Part shown: piece after piece, positions 11,488-23,400 of the stretch
Layout of the letters: each line of letters starts with the position of its first letter
Numbering within the stretch: position 1 is the first letter of the stretch
Origin: Chlamydomonas sphaeroides
Lineage: Eukaryota; Chlorophyta; Chlorophyceae; Chlamydomonadales; Chlamydomonadaceae
Reading direction: 5' to 3'
Assembly (NCBI GenBank): GCA_001662425.1
Contig: BDDC01000046.1
Coordinates: 1 to 64,000, forward strand
Length of the DNA stretch: 64,000 nt
Made by a program: the position numbers and the translations under genes
The notes under the pieces: model-generated
The model's input: only the letters and a program-made list of their open reading frames with translations
Told to the model about the DNA's origin: nothing
Database searches by the model: none

Positions 11488-14400
11488 ATGGGCCCACACG
11501 GGGGCCGCCCAGCAGCAGCCCCTGGGCCTCAGCTCGAGGAGTGGCCGACCCTCGCGCAAGCCGCAAGCGCCGCGAGAGCCCCAGGGCCCGGAGTCCCCTC
11601 AAGGGGTACCGGCGCTTTCGCTCCGCAGTGTGCGCTACACGCCCCGCCTCCGGCCCTGGGGCAGGGGCACCCGCCGCCCTCCGCCTCCCATCAGCGGCCC
11701 CATCTACCAAGCGCCAGCACCGGCGCATGGAGCGGCCTGCCGCCGCTTCTGGGGCAACCCCACGCCCAGCCCCTGTCATCTCTCCATCATCACCCGCACG
11801 CCTTCGCCCATCATCCCCCACCCATGTACCTCGACCCTCGCCTCGGCCCGGGCCCGGGCCCCATCGCCGCTTCGACCGCCCCCACATCCCGCCCTCCGCC
11901 TGGGCCAGCCTACGGAGCCTGGCCAGTACCCGGCCCCGGGACTGCACCTGGCCCTGGCCCGCACCAGCCCGGCCCTGACCCGTGGCCCTCCCCGGCCCCA
12001 CCGCCGTGGCTGGGGATGGGGCCCGGCCCGGGGCCGGGTCCGGGGCCGGGTCCGCACGCGGCGCTCGTTGGCGCGCCCCCATGGCAAGGACCCGGTCCCG
12101 GCCCCACACTGCACCCGTACGGAGGCCAGGGGCCGGCCCCAGGGTCCGCGGGTGCGCCCCCACTGGCCAACGGCTTTCCCGGCGCGCCGCACGACCCGCC
12201 GACGTACATGTTCGTTCCGTATCCGCCGCCGCACATGGCGCCGTACGGTGCGCTGCTGCCCCCGTGGGCCATGGGTCCGGTGCCGCCGCCGCAAGGGGCG
12301 CTACATGCGCTCGGGGCACCTCCACATGCCCCACATCCCTGGCGCCTGCCGCAGCCCGGGCCCGCCCTGGTGCCATCGCCACAGCAGGGGCCCGGCGGCG
12401 GCCCGGTCTTGCAGCAGCCGCAGCTGACCCAGGCGCCGCAGGGCCCTTCGGCGACGCCGCTGCAGGCTGATGCCACGCGCCGGGAGGTCCCTCCCAATTC
12501 CGTTGGGCCGCGGCCGCCAGCCCCGGCGGCAGCGGTGCCTTGCGAGACGCCGCCGGCGGTGTGTGAGTGGCTGCTGACCGGCGGCCTGGACCGCCTGCAG
12601 GTGGGCTGTGGGAGGAAAGCTGGGCTTGGGCGCCGGACAGTCGCGCATCGAGGTGCTCGGGCCGTTCTTGTGCGGCTGGGCGTGGCTGAGGCCGCTACCC
12701 AGCGGGTGGCGGGTTGCTGCTGCCCATGCCAGCTCGCCCTGCACAGGGTGCTGGCAAACCACGTGCCGCCACCCACCGCCCGTCGGGGCGCCTCTGGCTG
12801 CGCCCGTGTCCGCAGGCGTCGGCACTGCAGTGGCCCGAGCTGCTGACGCAGAGCTGGGCGCCGCTGCAGCTGTACGCCTCGCCGCCCGTGGACTTCGGCG
12901 TGTGTGCCATTGGCGAGGAGCCGGGGCCGCAGCCAGAGGCGGGAGCCGCGGAGCCGGCTGCCGCGGGGGCCTCGACAAGCGCACGAGGTGGCGGCGGCGG
13001 TGGCGGTGGCGGCGGCGGCGGCGGCAGTGGAGTGGAGCCGGCGGCGGCGGGGCTGCGCACATCTGTGGTACGTGTGTGTCGGCACTGCGACTGCTGCTGC
13101 TCCTCCCCAGTGCGGCGCTGGGAGCTGCGGGGGCGGCGGCCTCGGGTATCCATTGAAGTGCCCCGCCCTGCATGTATCCATGCTGCGGCTGTACGGACAG
13201 GTACGGATCCGCAACCACCGGCCCGACGCCGTACTCCTGGTCAACATGCGAGCGCTGCCGCAGTACAGCCACTGCCTCAGGTACGAACCTGTGCAGCACA
13301 GGCCGTACACGCACGTGTCTGCAGCTTCCCCTGCACCCGCTGCACCGAGTACGTCCGCCGCCATCCCGCACATGCCGCACGCCCGTCCGAAGGCTGCGTG
13401 ACGCCGCGGGGGTGGCGGTGCCCGACCCCGCACGCCAGCTGCGACGCGCGGCGGCCCGGGCGGCCGGCGGCGACCCGGGCGCGCTGGCGGCGGCGGCGGT
13501 GCTGCCGGCGGTGCTGCTGCCTCCCGGGGCCGAATACGAGGTGGAGATCACGTTGGACACCCGGCAGGTGGGTGCGTGTCGGACTTTGTGCCGTACAGCC
13601 ACGTACATACGTACGGCAATCGTGCGTACGGCTGTCGTCCAACGAGGTTTACGCATTAGGATCGAGGTGGGAGCTCGATGTGACAGCGCGCCAGGAGTGT
13701 GGGGGGCTGGGGCTGGGCTGGGCCAGACTAGCCCAGCCAAAAGGTCGTGGGCGTAATGGCCTGGGCCAGTGGGCCACGCTTTTCGCTCCCTCCCTGTCCG
13801 CCTGCCTGCACACAGCACGTCCCACACCTCACCTCGTGGCCTTACCGCCCGCCCGCCCATCTACTGCCGCAGTCGGCCTTCGCCGGCCGCGCCGCCGAGC
13901 GCGGCCTCCTCACACAGCTGCTGCTCTTCACGCTCGTCGTAGACGCAGCCATCGCCCCTCCGCCGCCGCGAGGCGCCGTGGCGGCGGCGGCGGTGGCACT
14001 CGCAGACAACGCCGCCCGGCTGCCGGTGGGCGGTGTCGCAGCCGGCGCACTGGCCGCCGCTGCCGCCGCCGCCACACCGGACGTGACCGCCAACCTGATA
14101 GCCTCGCCGTATCAGCAGCTGTACATGCGGGCCGTCGCCGCCGCGCAGGCAGCGGCGGCGGCCGCCGCGCAGGGCCCGCCAGGGGAGGCCGCCGCCGCCG
14201 ACGCGGCGGTGGCGTGGGCGCGGCGTGAGGCGGCGGCGGCGGTGGCCTCCGCCATGGCGGTGACGCCGTCCTGCGTGGTGGTGGTGGGGCGACGCCTGGC
14301 CGCGGCGGTGGTCGACCGCGCCCGGTTGCTGGAGGTGAGGCAGCGCCGCCGCGTCGACGGTTGAGGCTTGGCGGCGGGTTGGCGCCTCCAACACAAGGCG

Positions 14401-17400
14401 GTGGCCGAGGGGTAGCCGCCTCGTGCAGGGTTCGTGCCGCAGCGGCTGCCCAGCGGCGGGGCGGTGCCTTTTTGAGGTGTGGTACTCTAAGCCACGCCAC
14501 CCTGCGCCCGGCTGCTGGCATAAGCCTGCCGCAAGCCCACCGGCCGCTGCGGCCCGCGACGCCCCTCTGCCTACCCCGCGCCGCCCTCTGCCCCGCACGC
14601 ACCTTCGCAGGTCAGCTCCATGCTGCGGCCCTCGGCGGCGCCCTTCGTGCCCGCGAGCCTCAAGTGCGTAGCTTCGGTCGTAACCACACGTAACCACACG
14701 ATGTCGTTAATCCGATGTCCGTTAATGATGTCGCCAATCCAGTATCGTACCTCCGTCCCGCCACACGCGCATCCACTCCGGGGCAGGGTGTTTACGCCGC
14801 GGCAGGGACATGGGCCCCGGGCGCAGCGCAGCGGCTGCAGCCTATGACACGACACGACAACCCGCCCCTCTCACCAGCCACGCCCAGCCCCTCTTCCTCG
14901 CGCCCACCGCAACCCAACCCGCTACCTTCCTCCGCCCCTCCCCCTTCATCCGCCGTAGGGAGCTGTTTGCCCGCCCAGGCCCCGTGCCGGTGCCCGCCTG
15001 CGCCAGCCTGCTGGCGGCGCTCTTCCCCTCGGACGCGCTCGGCGGCCTGCTGCCGGCGCCGCACGCAGCGGCGGAGCGCACCGCCGCCTGCCTGGCGCTG
15101 CGGGCGCTGCTGGGCGCGGTGGCGGAGCTGCCGCGGCCCGTGCCGGCCGGCGTGGCGCAGCCAGGGTGGGTGCCGCGCCGCTGCAAACTGCCCGTGTCAG
15201 CAGCGCGAGCTCCTCCCGCGCACTGCCCCGTGGGGCGCTGTGACGACAGCAGAGTCTCAGTGAAGCAGTGGCAGCAACGCCAGCTGGTGTGGCGCAGGCG
15301 GTACAGGGCCGTGGGCGCTGCGCCGCAGTCCGGGAGGTGCCACCAGCACCACCGCGGTGCCGCTGCGCCCAAGACCGCGATGTGGCTTTGGCGCTTGCCT
15401 GCTGTGCTGTGGGGCATGCCGTGCGTTGCTTTGCTGCGGCACGGCGTGCGGCATGTCGTGCTGCGGTCCACGCTGCCTGCGGTCATGCCAAGCAGTGACG
15501 TGCGCTCCCACTCCGTGCGAATCCCGTGCCGTGCGGTGCAGGATGGGCGTGCCGATCCTGCTCGTGCTGGTGGCGCTGGGGCTGCCCACGGCGGCTCAGC
15601 TGGTGGCGGAGGGCCACCCGGAGGCGCAGGCCGAGCGCAGGGCCGGCCGGGCCGCAGAGGCGGTGCTGGCTTGGGCCCGTGCGCGCGGTGTTGGGCGCCC
15701 CGCTGTGGAGCGGTGAGTGGGTCGCAGGGGCACAGCACAGCGCGTGTGGCTAGCTAGCTAGCTGGCTAGCTAGCTAGCTAGCTAGCTAGCGCCCTCGCAC
15801 AGTGAGTGGGTCACAGGGGTACAGCACAGCGTGGGTGGCTCAGCTAGGGCCCTACGGGGCCCTGCTGGGGCCTTCGCCGCCAGCAAGCCCTGCCGCGCTA
15901 CACGCATGGGGCTGCTGGGTTTGCCCTGCGACAGCGCCCCCAGAGCAGCAAGCCCCGGGGGCCGCGCCCCAAACGTGCGCTACCCGCCAAGCGCGCAACC
16001 CGCACGCCCCAAATGTCTGCGGGTGTTGGTGGCCCTACTCGCGGCCCGTGGGTCGCAGGCTCTGGCAGCTGGTTGTCTGGAGCGACGGCTGCGGCGGCGG
16101 CGGCGACGACCTGGCGACGGCAGCGCCTCAGGGCCGGCCCGGGCTGATGCCAGCGGTGCCGTCGGGGCCCTGGGTGTCGCAGGTTAAGACTCTGGTGCAG
16201 CAGGTGGGGGCCGGCGTGCGTGTTTGTAAGGGATTTCAAGGCTTCAGGGTTTTAGGGTTCATGTCGATCTTCGTTTACTTGGGACACGGTCCAGTCTCCA
16301 GCCGACAGCCGCTTGCACGTACGGCAGCCACACGCCGCTTGTGGGGTGGTACTCTATCTCAGCCCTAAAAGTTGAACACACCTGCTGCGCCCTAACCTGC
16401 CTCCCGTACCGCCGCCCACCAGCTGCTCGCCACATGGTCCTCCGCCACGGGCCTCCTGCGCCACCTCGCCTCCGAGCTGGTGCTCGCGGCAGCGCCGCCA
16501 GCGGCGGCGCCGCCAGGCCAGCCGCCCAACCCTGCGCTGGCTGACGGCTCCTCCGCCCGGTACCAGCTGGCCAGGCTGTGCGACGAGGCCGTGCTCGACG
16601 GCGGCGGCGCTGCGGGCCCCGACGGGCCCGCCGGCGGGGCTGTCGGCGCTGCTCCCGACGACGACAACGGCGGCGGCGGCGGTGGCGGCGGCGCGGCGGC
16701 GCTGGCGTGGCAGCGGCGGGAGCTGCTTCGGTACGGCGAGCTGCTGGCGGAGGAGGAGGACGTCATGGAGCGGGACGTGCGGTGCGTGGCGCGTTGCACG
16801 CTGCGTGCTGTGGGGGGAGGCCGCGTGCCCCGACTACGGCACGCCTCGCGGCCCTGGCCCGTGCCGCCGCCTGCCCGGGCCGCAAGACCGACACGCTCCA
16901 CTGCTACAACACTATGAAAACCTATGATGAAAGTATGACTTGCTGTACACGGCCTGTACAATTGCAGCATTTCAAGGGCGCTGCCAATATCCCCACGAAA
17001 CACCGCAGCACCTACACGCTCTACAACGCCCGCGTCCGCACCGCCCTCTTCGACGACGCCATGGCCACCTACCGCCTGCTGCCCTGGCCGCCGCCCCTGG
17101 CCGACCCGGCCCGAGGCGCCGACGCCAAGCCGACGACGCGCGATGCGCCCGGCGACGCCGATGACGCTGTTCCTGACGCGCCTGCTGGCGGCGTGGGCAA
17201 GGGCCGCAAGCAGGCGTACCGGGGTCCTCGGACGCTGTCGTGGTGGCGGGAGCGGGAGGTGGCGGCCGAGCGGGCGGCGCACCAGCTGAGCCCCACCGAG
17301 CTTGCAAAGCTGTCACTCCAGCAAAAGGGCGAGAAGGGCAAGGCCATGAAGCAAGCCATCGCTGCCGCTGACGCCGCGGCGTCTGCGCGGCGGCAGTGGC

Positions 17401-20400
17401 CGCTGCTGGCGGCGGCGGTGGAGGTGCCGGGGCTGCTCGAGGTGCGCCGCCGGGGAGGGTTTGCGGCGGCGGGCGTCGCGTCAGCAGGCGCTTGGCTCCG
17501 GCCCAGTCCGGCCCCGGGCTCGGCTGAGCCGCTTCCGCATGCGGGCTTGTGTGTGCCCAGCTTGTGTGTGCCTAGCTTGTGTGTGCCTAGCTTGTGTGTG
17601 CCCAGCTTGTGTGTACCCAGCTTGTGTGTGCCTAGCTTGTGTGTGCCTAGCTTGTGTGTGCCCAGCTTGATTGTGCCCAGCTTGTGTGTGCCTAGCTTGT
17701 GTGTGCCCAGCTTGTGTGTGCCCAGCTTGTGTGCCTAGCTTGTGTGTGCCTAGCTTGTGTGTGCCCAGCTTGTGTGTGACGCCGTCGTGGCGACGTCGTG
17801 TGTGACGCCGCCTGGCCATGCGTGGCGGCGTTCACTCGCCGGATGGGCCGGATGGGACTGCCGGCGCCCGCAACCGGGGGCCAGCCATGGAATGAATGTT
17901 CAGTTGGCGACGACGTCATGCATGTTTGCGGGTACAGGGCGGACATGGATGGCGTTGCCACACACGGGCGCCCCCTCCCACCAGGACATGCGGGCCTGCT
18001 CCCTCTCTCCTGCCCTCCCCGCCACCCCAGGGCCGGCCGCAACTGGTGGCGGGCGACGCCGTGTTCGTGGCGCTCGAGGCGGCGGGCGAGCGGGGGACGC
18101 GGGAATACGAGGGGCAGCTGCTGGCGGTGGACGGCGGCACGGTGGGTACGGCCGGAAGGGCGCGTGTGGGAGCAGAGGGCTGGGAGAGAGAGGTAGCGGG
18201 GGCGGCTGCTCGGGTGTGAACTGCGCGGCGCAGCCGTGTCTGAGGGGCACCCAGCGCATCCCAGTCGGAGGCCAGGAGGCCGGTCAGGCGTGGCTGGCCA
18301 CCACCTATATCTTATGACACACAACGAATAGCGGCCGCCCCTCCGGACCGTGCTGTCCTGAAGACACGCTGTGGCCGGCCGCCACCATGCGCCTGACCCC
18401 CCTGCTGCCACCCCTGCCTTGCCCTGTGAGGCCGCAGGTGCTGCTGCTCATGCCGGCGCCCTTCTGGCGCGGCCTGCAGGTGCGGCAGAGAGCCGGCAGC
18501 AGCGGGTGATGGACTGCAGAGCAGCGGGCAGCAGGGGTGACGGACAGCGGACAGCAAGGTTCATGGTAGGCAGAGCAGCAGGCGCTCCCCGCTCTGTAGT
18601 GGCCCACCCTCGCGCCGCAGCCGTTTCCGGCTGCCGACCCAGACAGCAGAGGAGCGGGCGCTCCCTGCTCTGCACTGCCCGTCCTTTTGGCCGCAGCCGC
18701 ATCCGGCTGCCGACCCGCGCGCTGCCCCATTCCCCCACCGCAGAACCTGTCCCACCGCCGCCAGTCCGCCGGTGCGCCAGCTCCGACACCAGGCCCGGCA
18801 GCGACGTCCACCGCCGCCGCCGGATCCGCTGGCGACGCGTCCCAGGCGGCCGCAGCACCGCGGCCGCTGCAGCCCCCGCTGGGCCACCTGTGCTTCTCCT
18901 TCGACCGCACGCCCATCGCCCGGATGCACGACGCCCTGCTGCGGGCCGTTGTACGGCGCGAGCTGCTGCTGCCGCCGCCCGAGGAGCTGTGTACGGCGTC
19001 CGGCCGCGGCGCGCCGTCAACCGCCGCCAACGGTCAACCGCCCGCCGGCAACGGTGGCCTGCCGGCGCTGCCGGATGACCTCGGCTTGCACCAGCCGCCA
19101 GCCGCCGACGGTTTCCCCGCGGCGCCGCAGCGGCCAGACGCCCGCGGCGCCGGTGGGGCTGGCGGCGCCGGCGCCGTTAGCGACGGCGCGGTGGCGGCCC
19201 TGGCGGCGGCGCTGAGCCTGGCTGGCGGCACGGCGCTGAACCCCGAGCAGCGCCTGGCGGTGGCGGCGGTTCTGGCAGGGTGCGGCCGTGGGCTGCCGTT
19301 CGTGCTGTTCGGGCCGCCAGGTGAGGGGTCGCCGCGCGGCGGGGGACGGCGTTAGTTGTCGCGCCGCAGCGGGGCAGCCGCAGCGCTGCGGTGCTGCCGA
19401 TGTGGCGGTGGCGTCGGACGGCTCTGGGGCATATTCAACTCAGGGTTTATGGTACCACCAGCGTAGCAGACAGGGATGCGGTCGGGTGCACCAGTGCGGG
19501 AAGCGGAGCCCAGCGCCGCCTTGATGGAGTTGCGTGGTGCTTGTGCGCCTGTCCTGCGCAGGCACGGGCAAGACGGTAACGTTGGTGGAGGCGGCGCTGC
19601 AGGTGCGGCGGTGCGCAGGCGCGGTAGCGATGGGTCCGCGTAGCGCGTGCAGGGCAGTGAAGCGAGGCGCGGTCGTTGAGGGGCAGTTGTCACGTCGGTC
19701 CAGGCCTTGGAGAATTATGGACGGGCAAGCACGTGGCGGCCTGCGCGGCGTGCGCGCGCGTTGCACGCGCCCTCACCTGCTCCCTCAAACGCTGCTTCCT
19801 GCCGCTCCGCTGCTGGCCCCCGAGCTCGCTCAGGTACTGGGAGCCGCGGGAGTGGGCCCCGCCGCCGGGGTCCTGCCGCCGCCGGGCGCAGCAGCTCCGG
19901 CCGGCGGCGGCGGCCCTGCGACGCCGTGGCTGCCGTCGGGTGGTCGGCGCGTGCGGCTGCTGCTGACGGCGCCCCAAAACTACTCGGCCGACCTCATCGC
20001 AAGCAGCCTGGCGGTGGGTGCCGTACTGCCCTCCCGCTTTGGCCCAGGCTGGTGGGCTGGCAAGGGGCGGAGCAGGGAAAGGCACGCATGGCCGGGGCCC
20101 CGGCGCGAATACAGGCCGGTGGCCCGCTGGTAATGGTTTCAAGGGGCCAGAGAAGGGGCCCGTTTCAAGGGGCCCGTTGGCCCTGGTTCACAGGTGTCAC
20201 GCGGCGTCAACCAGCTTGCTTGCCTGCCTGTCTGCCTGTCTGCCTGTCTACCTGCCTTCCTACCAAAATGCTTGCCTGCCTGCCTGCCTGCCCCGACGCC
20301 GGCGCCGGCGCTGTGTGCGTGTCCGCCTCAGGCCGCGCTGGGGCCGACTGCGGCCCAGGGCGCACTGCTGCGCGTCAACGATCCGCGCAGGTGCCGCGTG

Positions 20401-23400
20401 ACGCGCACTCAAACGGCACAACTTAAATGGATATGATACGTCTTGCCTTGCATTACAGCAAGGACCGCAGCTGTGCAGTTGCCACTCCGGTTAGCCACAT
20501 TGCGCCTGGCCACAAGGGGGCGAAAGGCAGGCTGGGCCTGAATGGGTTGGTGGGGCAGGCTGGCTGTGGCTGCGGCAAGCCTCCGGCCAAGTGCCAACAC
20601 ACTCCTGGATCCCCGAGCCCGCAGGCGCGTGGTGGAGGCCAAGGCCGACGTGCTGCCGTACTGCCTGATCGACCCAACCACCAACTGCTTTGCCGTGCCC
20701 AACGTGACACAGCTGCGATCAGCCCTGGTGCGGGGGCTGTCGCTTGGGTTCGTTGGACGGCTTGTCGCGGAAAGCGACCCGTGCGGTTGGAAGGGCGCAT
20801 TGCAGCACTGCACGTCTGCCGTACCGCCCAACCGCCCAACCGACCAGCCGCTTGACCACCACCCAAACGTTTTACCGCAAAAGTGCATTGCCGCCCTGTC
20901 GTCGCAGGTGGTTGTCGCTAGCTGCAGCGCCGCCGGGCTGATGCGCGAGGGCACGGCGTTGCGCGAGCACCTAGCGGCGGCCACGGTGAGCGAGGGGGCC
21001 GGGAAGGGGCCCGGGCCTGGGAAGGGAGGGGCTCGGAGGGAGCACCAGGGGGGAGCGGCGCGGAGGGAGGTCCTGCGTCAACGGCGGGCGCCCCTAGCGC
21101 GGGGCCAGAAGGTGCCGGCAGGGGGCGCTGGGCGGGAGCGGAAGGGGCGATGAGGACAGAGGATGGGTGGGTGCACCTTTTGCAATCCAAGCTGCGTGCG
21201 GCAGTGCTTGCAGCCACCCGGGTTGGCGTGCGGGCTGCTGCTGCGCCTGCCTCTCACATGCTCGCCACCCGCCCACGGCTGGCCCTCCTGCCCTCCGGCC
21301 CTCCTGCCCTCCGGCTCACCTGCCCGCCACCTGCCCATTGCCTGCCTCCCTGCCCTCCTGCTAGGTGGGCGGCCCGGGCCGCATCGAGTTCTCGCACGTC
21401 ATGCTGGACGAGGCGGGCCAGGTGCGGCCGGCAGGGGGGCGTGACACGCGAGAGAGCAGCGTCCAGCCGCACGCCGTGCGTGGCAAGCGAACATGTACGC
21501 CCAGGGTCGATGACGCGTCGGTCGTGCATACATATGTGTGTACCGGCTTTGCCGTGTCCGGTGGTGTGTGATGTGCCTTGCCCGTCGGCGGTGCGTGTGC
21601 CTTGCCTACTTAACGTACCGTAGCCCCCACGGAAGGGAGGGCGCGCCCATGCCCGTGTCTGGGTGCTCGGCCGCATCCCGCCGCGTCCTAACGCACGCGA
21701 CACACCCCTCGCCGCGCCTTGGCTCCAACCCTGCCCCCATCGTCGTACACCAACGCCCGTAAGCCCGCGTCGAGCGCCCACCACGCCTCGCACCGTGGGT
21801 GCCTGCCCCCCCCTGCAGGCTCTGCTACCTGAGGCGCTCATACCCCTCACGCTACGGGCGCCCGGGGGTGAGGCGCCCCAGCCTGGCGGCTCCTGGATCT
21901 TCGAAGCCCAGCCCCCGTGCGGCCTGCCCCCTGGCGCGTACCGAGACTTTGCGATGCGTCGGGTCAACCCGAGGCAACGCGCGGTCTCGCTGTGATGAAT
22001 GACGATGCCGTGCGCGGCTGCATTGCCATGTTGCTGCTTTGCAAGGTAGAGCAGCTCGCGCGCTTCTCCTCCCCTCACCAGGCGTGGCGATGCTCTGTGG
22101 TGACCCGCGGCAGCTAGGGCCTGTGGTCCGCAGGTGCGCGAGGCGTGAGCCATACATGAGGCGTGGGCGGGGAGGCGTGCACTGCGGAATGCCGGCCGCA
22201 GCTGCTGGAAGCCAGCAGCAACAGACAGCGCCTCCTGTTGCACCATCGTCCCTTGCCCCCGCCCAGCGCCCACGCCGCGGCGCGTGGCCTGGCGACGTCC
22301 CTGCTCGAGCTGCTCATGGACGACGCGCGGGTACGGCACCGGCGGCTTGGTCCTCGACAAGCCGCATCGCACGCGTTTGCCAGCAGTCATGCCGTCCGGC
22401 AGGCAGCCGCCGCAGCAGTGTCGCCGCCTCCCTGGTGCACCGCCTGGCCTGTCGACACCGCCCCACCCCACTCGGCCCCGCAGCGCCGCGGCCACCTGTC
22501 CCGCTCCCTGGCCGCTGCCGCGCTGGCGGAGCGCCTCTTGGCGGCAGCCGGCGGTGGCGCCGCAGCCGGCCCGTCCGCCCCCGCTGTGTCGCCAGCTGCT
22601 GCATCCGCCGCTGCCGCCGCTGCGCTGCTGCGCGGCGTTATGCTCGTGCGGAACTACCGCTCCGCAGCGCCGCTGCTGGACCTGCCCTCGCGCCTCTTCT
22701 ACGACCAACAGCTCCGGGTGCGGTAGGAGACGGGGGCGAGGGCCGGGCGAGGGTCATGGGGTTGCCCTGGGCTGGATGCGGGGCTGGGGCTGGGATGGAG
22801 CGAGGACCATGCGGATGGAGTCGAACCGTGTGCTTCCTACATGCTCCGCTCTCCCCGGCCTGCCGTACCCCAGGCGTGCGCTGACGCCGACTCCTCGCGG
22901 CCTCCCGACTGGGAGCTGCTGGTTGCTGCGAGGGCCGGGGACGGGGCGGCCGGGGCACAGGAGGAGGAGGAGGCTGAGGGCCCCCAAGAGGACGAGGAGG
23001 AGGAGGCGGTGCCCGTTGCACCCTCACACCTTCTGTTCTACGGCGTGCGCGGCCAGCAGTGCCAGGTGGGGTGCGCGAGGCCCACAGCATAGCTGCGGCG
23101 GCGGCAGCTTGCACGGGGTGGTGTCAACGTTGGGAGCCTGGGCTCGTCCTCGCGGCGCCATGGGCCTATGGGGCGGGGAGATGAGAGGTCGGGGAACATG
23201 TGACGAGGCGGCGACAGCTCGCGACGGTCAGGGATCCCATGCCTGCTACGATGTCGCGGACGCATGGGCACATGGATCCTGTGTCCATCAGGCCGTCATG
23301 CGGAGGGGCTGCCGACCCAGCCCCAATGTCGTCGCTCCGCGACCCCGGCGCATCCGTCCCACTTGTGCGCCCGCAGGAGCTCGACGCACCGTCCTACTTC

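Noticed and set aside
12301..13860. 519-codon - strand open frame opposite the helicase 5' exons
   Set aside because: Composition is that of GC-rich antisense sequence; the + strand exons have family similarity and splice consistency.
17481..17819. Open frames on both strands with repeated SLCVP or GHTQA units
   Set aside because: They are translations of the intronic 15-bp minisatellite; flanking exon phases show this segment is spliced out.
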